A stretch of DNA of 64,000 nt from Trogon surrucura. Its lineage: Eukaryota > Chordata > Aves > Trogoniformes > Trogonidae. This document shows positions 12,201-23,500 of this stretch, piece after piece; the first letter of the stretch is position 1, and each line of letters starts with the position of its first letter. Under the pieces are notes generated by a model. It did no database searches. It was not told where the DNA came from and saw only the letters and a list, made by a program, of their open reading frames with translations. Made by a program: the position numbers and the translations under genes. The DNA lies in NCBI GenBank assembly GCA_020746105.1, contig CM036620.1, positions 26,496,604 to 26,560,603 on the forward strand. Reading direction: 5' to 3'.

Positions 12201-13460
12201 CTCAATTAAGACCAAATTTGTCCCAATCCTACCTGTCTATTTCCTGAACATAAAGCAACAGATTCACAAAAGAAAAAAACCCAAACCCAACCCAAAACAT
12301 CCTTGCACCCTCAAGAGCTTCTGCTTCCCCTGAGAAAGCAAAGGAAGAGAAGCCATGTTCCAGTGTTCCCCCTGACACAACTGGAAAAGCCACAGAAGCA
12401 ACCCCGGAGACTTCAGGGGAAGGTTTACTGGGTTATAAGAAGCTGCCCAGAGGAACAAGATGCTATTGGAGACAACCTCCAGCACAGCCCAGTGGAGTCA
12501 GGAAGAAACAGGGGCCCCAAGGCCAGTTTTGCCTATTTTGTTAGGTTTTTTTTTTACTTCCGTATCTATATGGAGATCTCTCTGGCTGATGTTTAGCTTT
12601 CTTTGCAGTGATTTTATCACTGCTACATAACACATCCCAAGACATTAACAAAAGAATAAAGCTGCTGGGACAACCCAGCTGATCACCAGAGCTCCGATAT
12701 GCCGAGCTGCCATCATCTGTCTTTTCATCGGGTGCTTTGACTGAAAAAAAGCTGGAAATAAGAGGCGAGGAGCTAGTGCCCAGTGACACTGCAGGGACCA
12801 CAGGTTTTGCTTTCTTATTGTTAGCTTTGTCTGATCCTGAAGCACAGGTGCCTAGGTGAGTTTTCCGAGGGTCACTCCCCCTCTTCACACTCTGCATTAA
12901 CTCCTTTGCTGCCTCACGGTGACAGCTGTCATGCACTCCACGTGCAGCAGTTTGAGAAGCTGTGTGGAAGACTGGCAAGGAGTTTACAAAAATCTTCCAT
13001 CCTTGAAGGATTTGGGTGGCAGAAGTAGACTGAAAACAAGGAAGACTCTATTTTCAGTCTTCCTGGAGCCTGCTTCTTCTAGGTCACATAGGCACAGTAG
13101 GACTTCATGATTTTGTTTCTTAAGGAAAAAAATCACAACTTAATTTATTCAAACTGGAAGTTCTGAATTGTGAAATGATACTTTCTGCAGTGGGTAGCAG
13201 AGAAATAAAAAGCAAGCATTGCTTTTACAGGTCCTTTCCCCCTCTTCCCCAGCCTTTGGGGGACCCATTTTTCCAAAGAGTTAAACTGTGCGATTCTCAG
13301 GGGTTTACAACAGGCATAACTATTCCTGAAAAACAATCTGATACATTCAACTTAGCAAGGCCCTGCTCTTTCCCTCTAATCTTTCAGCAGGACCCAAGGG
13401 AGGCTAAAGCTGAGATCAGCCTATTCTCCCCTCGAACTTTGATTCGCTATTAAATTCCGC

Positions 13461-13700
13461 CTAATGACGACGACTTTCCCATCTCACGTTCATCAGCGGG
13501 CTACGCGTAGAACAATGCGGGCCCAGCGGCGTATAGAGGGACATTGTTCCTGCCTCCTGGTTGCTCTGTTCAAGCAGCATCACGCGAAAATCCTCAGACA
13601 CGAGAGACATGTAAAACCAGCGAGCGGTATTGCTCTCCAGGGTGCGACGGTAACTCAAGTCATACGTTTTACATGGGCGTTTGTATTTGTGTGATCTCCT
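13461..13700 (-). other. CpG-undepleted open frame, possible exon or recent insertion
   Basis: Reading the minus strand from 13700, 79 codons are open before a TAG at 13461-13463. Just upstream lies a T-rich stretch ending CAAACTCAAG, usable as a splice acceptor, and the frame runs on upstream without a stop to 13871. The segment contains about 19 CpG dinucleotides in roughly 235 bases at about 50 percent GC, at least the number expected by chance, while the surrounding DNA has almost none. The peptide (with CKTYDLSYRR, ARWFYMSLVSEDFRV and SLYTPLGPHC) is of ordinary complexity, and I do not recognise it. No AATAAA follows closely. It could be a terminal exon of an unknown gene, an unmethylated control element, or recently acquired DNA. 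Confidence 0.3.
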
Positions 13701-16700
13701 CTTGAGTTTGGAAAAACAACAACAAAGCCTACAAGAGAGTAACGTATAAGGAAATGCCAAAGAACTCTGTGGAAAGTGAAAAGCAATGCTGTGACAGAAG
13801 AGTATCAGAGACGTCCTCTGCCCAACCAATTTAATGATCTGTGCTAAAATCCTACACCTCATTTTGTGCATCTATTCATGGCAGAACGTGGTTTTTATAG
13901 CCTTTTGAAACCTTGATTCCTTACCTATTTATAAATAGCACAGCCTTTAGCAAGTTGGCATGTTCTCCATCACTACTAACCGCTACACAAAAATTCAAAT
14001 GCAAATTTCTATGCCATTTTACAAAAGTGCCCTAGCAAGGAACAGCATTCATTACACCAGAGAATAACTCAGTTTTCTTTGCTGTCCTGAGAGCTTATCA
14101 ATTTCTGTCTGAGATTTCCCAACCAGATACATATGCATAGATATTTTATGCGATACCCGCAGGGTGCCACAACGCAGATCGTGCTTTATGCTGGAGGTTG
14201 GCACACACAACAGAACTACTCCTGGGGCTGCAGGACAGTCAGAAGGTTAGACACGTGTTCAAAATCCTCTTCTCCACCCACATTCTTCCACCAGGTACCA
14301 ACCCTACCGTAAGTGTAGTAAGGACAACAGCTCTCACTGTTCTCCTTTTTTTTGTGTCCCTGTTCTGCACTTCCAAAGTTATGGGTGCACATTGTGAGCA
14401 GCAAGAGCTGAATCACCCGTGTTACTTCAACAGAAAAATAGCAAGAAAACAACAAAAGTCTTAACGTTTGCTAGACCTGCCTACCTCTTCACACACTATG
14501 TAACTCTTTCATTACCCTACTCCAGTAACTAACATGCTCAGGATACGAACATTGTAAACTCTCTGGGGAAAAAACAGCAAAGACTGGAAAGCAGTAGTAC
14601 AGGCATGAAGCGCTTTCAATGCTAGCAGTTGCTTGGAAACATTCTGTGTATTTCCATCATTCCCTCAGCCTTCTCTAAAAACAAATAATAAAAAAAACCA
14701 CCAACAAAAAAACCTCACCATAACTTCAACAATAAATTCAATTTCATTATTTCAAATATTTTTCTAAACTACTTTTGCAACTATACTAGTTCAATTTTCT
14801 ATTCATCGAAGTGTATACAGCTACTCAAACTAGCTGGAACCTGAAAGTGTTAGCTTGAATTTTACCAAGCCAGCTCAAAGAGTATCCACTGCAAACACGA
14901 GTTTTGCACCCTTTGTTTATCTTTCTTCCCTTTCTTTTTTTTACAGTAGCAAAGACATTTTCTAAAATTTCATAAGATGTTTGACCCAAATGTCCTTACA
15001 CAGAGTGAGCAGCAAAACAAAGTAGAAGGAAAGTAAAAGAAAAACCTTGAAGCGACATACTGAAAAATATTAGACATTTTTAAGTTGTGCTGCGTGCACA
15101 CACACACACCAGCTTGATTCAAGAGTATGATGTCTAAAAACCATGCTAGCATCAACATTGCTTAGGGACAAGGAAATCCATTCCCTCAAGCACAAAGCTT
15201 AATGTGGTTTTTCTCACAAAGGCTGTTATGAGGTTTTCACTTGAGTCACTAGAACAAACTGATGCAGACATCAAATCAGGTACTAGAATCAAATCTACTA
15301 AAAATCTGATTTTAACAGGTTTGTGGAAGTTTAATGTACAGTAATTAATATCCAAAATAACTGATCAGAAATAATTTTATTCTTGGGAATATCAACATCA
15401 CTAAGGTAACCAAGGTTGAGGATACCTGTTCATTTATGAAAGGACTTAACACAGACTCACGTTGTGCAGGGACACTGAAATTTGTGCACATTAGAACACA
15501 AAATACTGTAGTGATATTACCCTCACAACAGAAGAGAAACAGAACTTCAGAAGCTGGTTTTGGGGGTATTTTAATTTTTGGCTAAAACATCTTTTAGTCC
15601 TTTTTCTGATTATACCAACAAAAGAACAAAGACGGATCTAAGTACTGGCAAAGAATGTTTTAACCCATGTTCCCATCAAAGGGAAACAAATTACTCTGCC
15701 CTTATCTCTGAAAGGAAACCCAGTCTCAGACTAACTTGGCCACATGCAAGGATGTGCCCGGTACCAAAAAGGAGAGCTCCAGAGTGAAAAGGAAACCATT
15801 TGGCTTTGTGATTAATTTTACTACCTGTTACATCCTTTTCCATATTAGGCGCTCACATGTTAGGATTCATTTACCTATCTGGTCACAATTTCTCTCCCTT
15901 TTTTAGACAGTGCCGAATAAATCTCAGCTCATCTCTCAGTCATTTGGAAAGGCAAGGCTCAGCCCTTCTATGGGATGATCCTCTGTTAAAGTCATGGATC
16001 TACAAATCCCACGTAGATGAGTCCCTGGGTGTGATGTGGGAAGTTTTTCCAACACCTTCCCTGGGACAAGCGAGTCCCACCTTCATTTCCAAAACACCCC
16101 AGGTTCAACCCCACACATGTTGCTCCCAACAACTTTATTGGTGGCCTGGTTGGTGGCCTGCAATGGATTGCACATCAAAAACTAAATTCCAGTTTATCTT
16201 GCCTCAAAGCAGAGCCCTGTCATGACTTCTGCTCTGCCCCACCCACCTCATGCCACAGTAGCACTTCAACTTGTCATTGTGACAGGGCAGACAGAGCATT
16301 TTTTTACTACGTACAAATATATAAGCAAGAGGCACTTACAGTAAACAAGCAGATAAGTGATTCCTCAACATCTAAAGCCAACCCACACTGCCAGTTACAT
16401 TCATGCAATCACACTGAATCCAGGACAGGCAACAGAAACATGAAAACACGCTGCCAGCCTTTAGGAAACAACATACCCTTTAAGTACAGGCCACTTTCAA
16501 AAATGGTCTTTGAACAAAATATAACTGCTTTGACTGAGAGTATTTCAATTATTCTTTTTCCCTTATTTGTTTGGGGTTTTTTTTTTGGCAGAAGTGTTTG
16601 CAATCAATAATCATTTCATAAAGCAAATGCTATTTCAGGTAGGAGGCAAATTTCAAATCTCCAGCTGGCCTATTAATCATAAAAATCTCAAAATCCTAAA

Positions 16701-18185
16701 CTTTGGGTCGATTGTTCGCTGTGCAGGAGAAGCAGAAAGATTGCTGTAATATCATGTTTTCTTCCATCTTTCACTCATCTTTCAAAACGCGGATGTGAAT
16801 GGATTTTTCCCCTCTCAAAGCCTCTCCCCTTTAAATGCTTGTTGTCTCTACCACTGATCAAGTTTCTGAGAAATGACTTTATGTAAGAGATTGAGCAAGA
16901 TAAAGTTGCCACATTTCGTTTTATCTTTTTGGTTGAATTATTAGGACTTAAAGTTGTGGTGACAAGACTGCTGCCTTCTAATAGGCCTTGTTGCCATGGG
17001 AGTGGGCTTTTTGAAAAGAACAAGGCCCACGGCCACCAAGACCTTTTTTGCTATTATTCCCATCCTCAGCCAACACAGAAATCCTTAGTCACAGACAGGA
17101 AAATGGGGTGTAGTATACGCGGTAACACTTGCTGACAGTGAAAAACAAAAGGAGTGGAAACTAATACTGCAGAAAGCTGAATTGCATCACAGCCTACAAG
17201 CAAAAGCATTTCTCCTCTGTAAAAGAAATGCTTTGTGCATCCAAACAATTCCCTCGCTCTGGGTCTCTTCGGAGATAAAAAGGAAAGAGGGCTGTCATCA
17301 TCCAAAGTAGGCATCTTGGAACCGACAGGAATTTATTTTCCTCTGGGAAAAGAACACATCGTGTGGCAAAAACAGGCGAATGAGGAAAAAAAGCACCTGC
17401 CAGTGGTCCCCTGGCCTTGGTACCTGGCCACCACCTATGCCTGGAGCAGGATTAGCTACGCAGAGAGGTTTAACATGGGAAGGATTGCTGTTTGCATGGA
17501 GAGAGATACCTGCTTCTGTCACCCTCACACTGAGAAATGCCTTCAGATGAATAAAGAGCATTTAAAGCCCAGCTGGTGGGTTCCATGCAGAATCACCCAT
17601 GGGAGTACAAAGATCCAGGGGCAGGTTGGGAAAATCTGATGTCTTTCTGTAGGCAACAGTTTCACAGGCTGAATGTTTGCATCCAGTTAAACTCTTAATT
17701 AAATGCATCTGTCAAGTAAAAATCTGGCTGCAAACCGATTTTTGTGATTTAGCACATTCTACGTGGGTGAAGGCTGAGATGTGTCTGTAGCTCAGCAAGG
17801 CACACTGCAGACTTCTGGAAAGAGAGATGTAAACATAGTGTGGTGGTGGACAAAAGCTGTAAACAGTTCACCTGTGTGATGGATGTTCACTATTATCTTC
17901 TACTTATAGCAATCAAAAAAAAAAATGGTATCCTTCTTTGAGGAAGATACTAATTTAGCTGCAGTCCAAGACCAAAAAAGGCATTAGAAAGCTAGAAAGG
18001 GAGGTCTCTATGAATTGCACTGAGGACAGTTATCCATGCATTCTATCCAGCTTTTGTAAGTACAACAAAAATTACAAGTGTTATGCTCCTCAGAAATTTC
18101 CCATATTGAAAATGAGCTTATAAAAGCACATTTTTTCGAAAGAATGCCTCAGTAGTAAATTTTAGCATACACACGCTGACATAAA

Positions 18186-18202
18186 AACACACACACACAC
18201 AC
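18186..18202. repeat. CA microsatellite
   Basis: A pure CA dinucleotide tract of about eight units in intergenic DNA. Confidence 0.85.
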
Positions 18203-18845
18203 TAAGAAGCTATCTTTTCAGACAAAGGTTGAGAACAGAAACACACAAACAAATTAGCCTGTAAGAGTACCTTAAACTGTAAAATGCATTTAACAGTGCC
18301 AGTTTGCTCTCAAAAAATACTCTGCTTGGTTTACCCAGTCGAGTTTTCAATGATGGTGCACTTATTCTTCCCGTGCATTCTCAGCACAGCTCTGAATACA
18401 GCATGTTTCTTTGGAACCAGGTATGACAGCAAGAAAAGACTTCATCCTTATTGCCCAAAACTTCAAAGTCTTTCTCATAGAAACCATCCTATTGCACACT
18501 TTCTGCAATTTTCAAGTTCTTTTTAGCAAACTCCCAGGACAAGAGATTGGACACTACCTCCCCCATCACGCTCTCCTGAGCAGAGGTTTGCTGTACTGAG
18601 GCCAGTTAAAGCCCAGTGTTGCAGCAAAGGGTAGCAACGTCACCTCTGCCTCCCGTGTCTTCAAGGATGATTGCCTGGTTTGAAATTCAAGCCCCGCAAT
18701 TTTGACAAATGCCACTCCAATTCTGTGGTACATCTCCTGCGAGTGCCTCAGAGGGACAAAAGCTCCACGGGGCGGGAACCCACACACCTTAGCTGAGGCT
18801 GGAAGGCAGGGGACATGCCGACAAGTGACTTGTCTTAAAATAGGT

Positions 18846-18873
18846 AAACAAACAAACAAACAAATAAATAAAA
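18846..18873. repeat. AAAC/AAAT tetranucleotide repeat
   Basis: Four to five AAAC units followed by AAAT units. It sits at the end of a moderately GC-rich stretch (about 18600-18840) and could be the A-rich tail of an old retroposed sequence, but I find no recognisable parent gene or SINE. Confidence 0.8.
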
Positions 18874-20420
18874 GAATATAAACTCAGACCGAAACGTGAA
18901 AATGAGCATTGTATTGCATGCCAAGAGGCAGCAAGAACAAAAAAAAAAGAACCCACACCAATGCTTTCTCTTCCTGCTTATGTTACCATCTAGCACACCG
19001 ATACATAAAGTTACTGGGTAGAAAATGCCTATTAAGTGTCATCCCTGTTCCCTTGGGAAAAAATATTCGAAACTGACCAAAATATAATTTATTTATTTTT
19101 TCCCCAACTGTGGTCCTTAGTTTCCTGCTTCAAAGCAGCACCAAAAAGGAAACTTAATGAAGCACCTTTACTTTACTGCTGATTTTTGGGGGGTGCAAAT
19201 TGTTTCACGCATCTGTAATAATCTACCTGAAATTTGAAAACATCTTAACATATTAGCTCAGTTAAAGCCAGGTTTGTGTTTTGTTGGTGTTTTTTTTTTT
19301 TAAAAAAAAAAAAAGCTTCATTGTCTAGAAGAAAAAGATATTCAGCACGTGCCACCTATTTATTGTAGTGTGGCTCCTTAATGCTTAGCTCTTCCTATCT
19401 TTTTGCTGGTTGAAAAGGCTACCTCTTTATCAATAGAACAGGATTTTTTTTTCCTCCCTCAACAGAAATTTATTACCAAGGTCCCTGAAATTATGTTGTA
19501 TGCAATGGTATTACTGTCGTTTGCACTAGAAGAAACTGTTTATGATGCCACCAAAGGGCATAGTCCTGGAAAAGAGTTTAATCAGGCGAAATTACTGCTT
19601 ACATGTAGTTTGTTCTAAGAACTGCAAGAACGTGCGAATCTGCAGGTAAATGAAGCTGTTCCCCTGATACATCGGTGGATCTATACTAGTTTAATTGCTC
19701 TGTCTAGAGCAACTGTTTAGTTTAATACTGTCTTGAGCAGTTGACCTTCAGCAGCTTTTATTTCCTATGAGCAAATAAACAGTTGTACTAAGAGACATGT
19801 TTTCAATTGGAGAAACTATCATCTGATACTAGAGATCAAGCTGGGTGGATCAAGGCACCTCAGTAGCTCTGGAGAATGGGCCAGAGCAAGCCTGGAGCAG
19901 AGTTGGGTGGATGTGGGTGCTCCAGGGCTCTGTGGACAAGGCAGTTTCTTTTCCTTTCCCCTGTCCCACTATTAATCCGCACTGCTCCTGCAACAGCCTC
20001 GTCCACCTCTTATGTATGGGACCCCTGTCCTCAGCCAATGCCTTTCACTTAAAGGGGTGCCTGTATTTGCATTTACACCCCTAACAAAACGCTATCTGGA
20101 TTCTCAGTCTCCACTGCATCCCCCAAGCACTTTCAGGCATCTGCCAAGTTTTTGGGAGAAGAGTTATAAAAGAGATTAGAGCTAGGAAGAAAGGGCCAGG
20201 TACGCTTTTAAGAGAAGGATCAGGACCGCAGGACTTTATACTCCTGCATCCATGAGAAAGGGCACATGATGGCTGCTGATGCTTGGGATAAAGTGTGAAG
20301 TACTTGTGTTAGCATCAACTGTTATGTATGTGACTAATTCATGCTTTGAGTGTAAATAGGTAGTTCATAATAAAACAGGAATCTGCCTCTGAAACTTTGC
20401 TTACTGCTTAATGAGTTTAT

Positions 20421-20484
20421 GGCTGGACTCTATGATCTTAAGGGTCTTTTGCAGCCTAAATGGTTCTGTGATTCTATTCTGTGG
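20421..20484 (+). repeat. CR1 LINE 3'-end fragment
   Basis: It matches the avian CR1 3' end in sense orientation: GGCTGGACTCTATGATCTTA, then GGGTCTTTTGCAGCCTAAATG and the terminal TTCTGTGATTCTATTCTGTG microsatellite. It is a strongly truncated copy of about 64 bases; any earlier part is too diverged for me to call. Confidence 0.85.
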
Positions 20485-21039
20485 CTTTATAAATGCAATG
20501 TTTAGCCAAAAAGTATAAACAAAATCAATAGGTGTTACAATGTGGAATAGTTCTGGTGGTTGTCAATCTATTTTCAGAATATATTAAAAATCATTCAAGC
20601 AAAATAAAGTCTCTCAGCAATGACAAAGCAAATAAATGAGGCTTATAAAACATATTGAAGAAGGATGCATATTTTAAGGATTAAAATAGTATGTAGAGAG
20701 TTGAGGACTGCAAATACTGGTAAAATATTCAGTAGCTAAGGAACATCACAGTTTTCTACTTACTTTTGTTCTAATTACAAAGAAAACCATCAAATCACTT
20801 CATAGAACATCTGTGCGTAGTGTTATTCCTCATATATACAATGTGATTTTTCCCACTAAACAGCCTAGTAAGTATTTGTAACACGAAATAATATCATCAA
20901 AATGCCAGCAGTTTTCTTGAGAGGCACTGGGAGGTGCCTCTAATTCTCTAGTCCTAAATTACATAGACATCACTTCAATTTAATTTATGTAGGAGAAATG
21001 TCAAGTGTCCATGAGACTGGACCTCCTGGGAAGCATTCA

Positions 21040-21078
21040 GAAATGTAGATGTAAGGCCCATGCCTGCTCCCATTTAAT
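21040..21078 (+). repeat. Dispersed direct repeat, copy 1
   Basis: A stretch of about 39 bases starting GAAATGTAGATGTAAGGC and running through CATGCCTGCTCC recurs about 1.1 kb downstream (22131-22168) in the same orientation with a few substitutions. The family is unknown; it may be part of an old interspersed repeat or a local duplication. Confidence 0.6.
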
Positions 21079-22130
21079 CACATACATCCTTAGAAGCAGA
21101 GACTTAAAACTGCATAGGGGTATTCTCTTGATCCTCACCTTTTCCCAGGCATTTATTTCAGAACTGCCTTCACTTCTAGTGCTCAGCTTACACTTAGTAT
21201 CAGTCTTCTAGAGTAGTTTCATAAGGATCTGGACATAGGAGTTTCTATATAAAGTTGTCAGGCAGACATCTCTATAAATGTCACTGTACTAAGTTCCACC
21301 AATATTTCCAACTATGCTCAGGTGTCTAAACATTTATACCAGACTCTTCCTCACAGACCCTGAGCACCTCCTGTGCAAGTAAACAGCTAAACAGACCCAC
21401 ATTTCCAACTTACCTCCTGCCTCCACACCCCTACAAGCACGTGTTTTTATACTGACTTTCTTCTTTTCTCTGAGGGGATGGTGTGCTGGGGGGAAGCACA
21501 AATAAAAAGCCATGGTCTTTAAATTTGATTTGAAGGTGGCGAGTTTTGTGGTGGTTTTGATCTCCTCCAGGCATTCCATAATCGTGGGCCAAGTTGCCTA
21601 GAGATCTTTGTCTCCCACACTTCCAAGTCTCTCTGTTGTGGCTGACAGATCCATTGTTTTGGAAGCATGTAGCTGTCATGGGAGGTCATGATCTCCCAGG
21701 CGTGAGGCAGTCCCTTCCCTACTTTGGGCTGGGCTTTGAAGATAAAAATGGTAAATTTGAACTTGGGCGCGAGTGCGTTTGATGGAAAGCCTTCCCTTCT
21801 GCTCCTCGAAAGCTCATGCCAGTAGGCAGCGGGCATCACGACAGCAAGCCACAGATTACAGGGTTTATTACTAACATTAAAGTTTAAAAGCCAAAGTCAG
21901 CAGGGTCAGGGCCTGTAGCGCCTGGGATAGTGCAAACATGTAGTAAGTGGCAATCACTTGGCCAAAGCACTTATATTTGACCTTTATATTCCTTCCGCTG
22001 CATCCCTGAACTTGTCACTACAACATGTCTGCAACAACGTCAATATTACATCAATCTGATATTGCCTGATAAATGTAATCTGAGGATGAAAACTGGAAGT
22101 TCCTGAAAGTGGATCTCATGTAAACCTTTT

Positions 22131-22168
22131 AGAAATGCAGATGTGAGGCTCATGCCTGCTCCTATACA
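22131..22168 (+). repeat. Dispersed direct repeat, copy 2
   Basis: Second copy of the 21040 repeat, beginning AGAAATGCAGATGTGAGGCT and running through CATGCCTGCTCC. The two copies differ at only a few positions across about 38 bases, then diverge. Confidence 0.6.
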
Positions 22169-23111
22169 ATAAAATTAAAGAAGACCCACACCAAACATGT
22201 CTATGTTACACCCCTGTTTTGAACTCTGTGTCTTCCTACACTATATCTGTAATATATACCACTTCAGGGCATACTACCTCCCTCTGCAGAGAAGAAGTAA
22301 CATAAATATAAATATGAGCAACATTTGCTACCACCAAGCTAACAGGCACACGTTCCGTTGGTCCCAACAGAGCCCTTCCTTATGGTTTTCTCAGGAACCA
22401 ACTCTGCCTCTTGTTGTGCGACTTCAATTTTTTTTTTTTTGCTTTTTTTTTTTTTCTTCCTACGCTGATGCCCTGTCGTCTACGGGTACCAGCAGAGTGG
22501 ATTAGAGCTGCCTGTCAGCTTTCTCTGCCTGTGCGAGCTCACAGAATAGCTCAGGCTCACAGCGCGCTGGCCCTGCTCCTCTTGGCAGAGGAATAAGCTC
22601 CGGTTTCTGGCAGCGCATCCCCCTGGCACATGACAGATGTGGGGCTGCCCTTGCCCTGGTGCAGCTGGGTAGCCTAACAACGGGACTGGCCGGGTGCTGG
22701 CCCAGTTTCTTCTGCTGCTATACTGGAAAAGGAATAAAGCTTCTTTATAGAGGTAGATCAGTACACATACAAAGGACTGAACTGGTTCAACCACACTGGG
22801 GAAAAATAGAGTATAAATAAATTAATATATAAATAGTAAGTTTAATAAAAACACCTTTGAAGCAACAGTGTTATGTTGGCTCAAAAACCGGGTAATGCTG
22901 TCTCCACCCGGGTGCTCCCTTCACAACTCTGAATGCTGACCCTTGGCCAGATAACCAGAAAGTCAGGACTGGGGAAAAAAAAGCAATCTACAAAGGGAAG
23001 CATTCATGCTCCAACCTGCTCTGACCCACCTGAAGGAAACTGCAAGGCAGGTGACCACTGTCACCCCTTGAAAGCTGCTGGATCCCCACTTTCAAAATAG
23101 AGACACCCAGT

Positions 23112-23500
23112 ATAGAATCATTTAGGTTAGGAAAGACCTTTACAATTGAGTCCAACTGTTAACTGCCAAGTCCACCACTAAACCATGTCCCTAAGCACCA
23201 GCTTTACATGTCTTCTAAATAACTCCAGGGATGGAGACTCCACCACTTCCCCGGACAGCCTGTTCTAAAGCTCGACAACCCTTTCAGTGAAGAAATTTCT
23301 CCTATCTAAACCTCCCCTGGCAGACCTTGAAGTCAATTCCTCCTGTCCTATGACTTGTTGCTTGGAAGAAGAGACCAACCCCCACCTCACTACAACCTCC
23401 TTTCAGGTAGGTGTACAGAGCAATAAGGTCTCTCCTCAGCCTTCTTTTCTCCCTTGTACTGGGGGCCACAGCTACACACGTTAAACAACCAGCACTGCCT
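23112..23500 (-). repeat. CR1 LINE 3' fragment, diverged
   Basis: About 390 bases of CR1 3' region in antisense. The 3' terminus ATAGAATCATTTAGGTTAGG is at the low-coordinate end, followed by the conserved GGGATGGAGACTCCACCAC and GACAGCCTGTTC blocks, the GTGAAGAAATTTCTCCT block, and CAGAGCAATAAGGTCTCTCC. These are the reverse complements of the last ORF2 codons and 3' untranslated region. Reading frames are broken, so the copy is old. The high-coordinate edge is uncertain because about 30 unmatched bases interrupt the last block. Confidence 0.93.

Larger units (their letters stand above)
8729..20420. other. Intergenic DNA, no gene recognised
   Basis: AT-rich, CpG-poor sequence with scattered poly-A and poly-T runs, a CA microsatellite at 18186-18202 and A/C-rich low-complexity patches near 12270-12300 and 14690-14720. 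Open frames are short and unrelated to families I know. The one clear compositional outlier, 13461-13700, is listed separately. Confidence 0.6.
20485..23111. other. Intergenic DNA, no gene recognised
   Basis: No exon or RNA gene recognised. It contains a poly-T block at about 22428-22456 and one half of a dispersed direct repeat (see 21040 and 22131). The stretch from about 22390 to 22790 is richer in GC, with AATAAA near 22733, and might be an old diverged repeat, but I cannot assign a family. Confidence 0.55.

Noticed and set aside
21519-21839. 106-codon minus-strand frame
   Set aside because: Normal complexity, but no family recognised and no splice context; overlapping frames on both strands suggest chance or an old repeat.
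22390-22790. GC-richer block with AATAAA considered as an old LTR
   Set aside because: No matching second copy, no clear terminal dinucleotides and no internal element; nothing supports an LTR.
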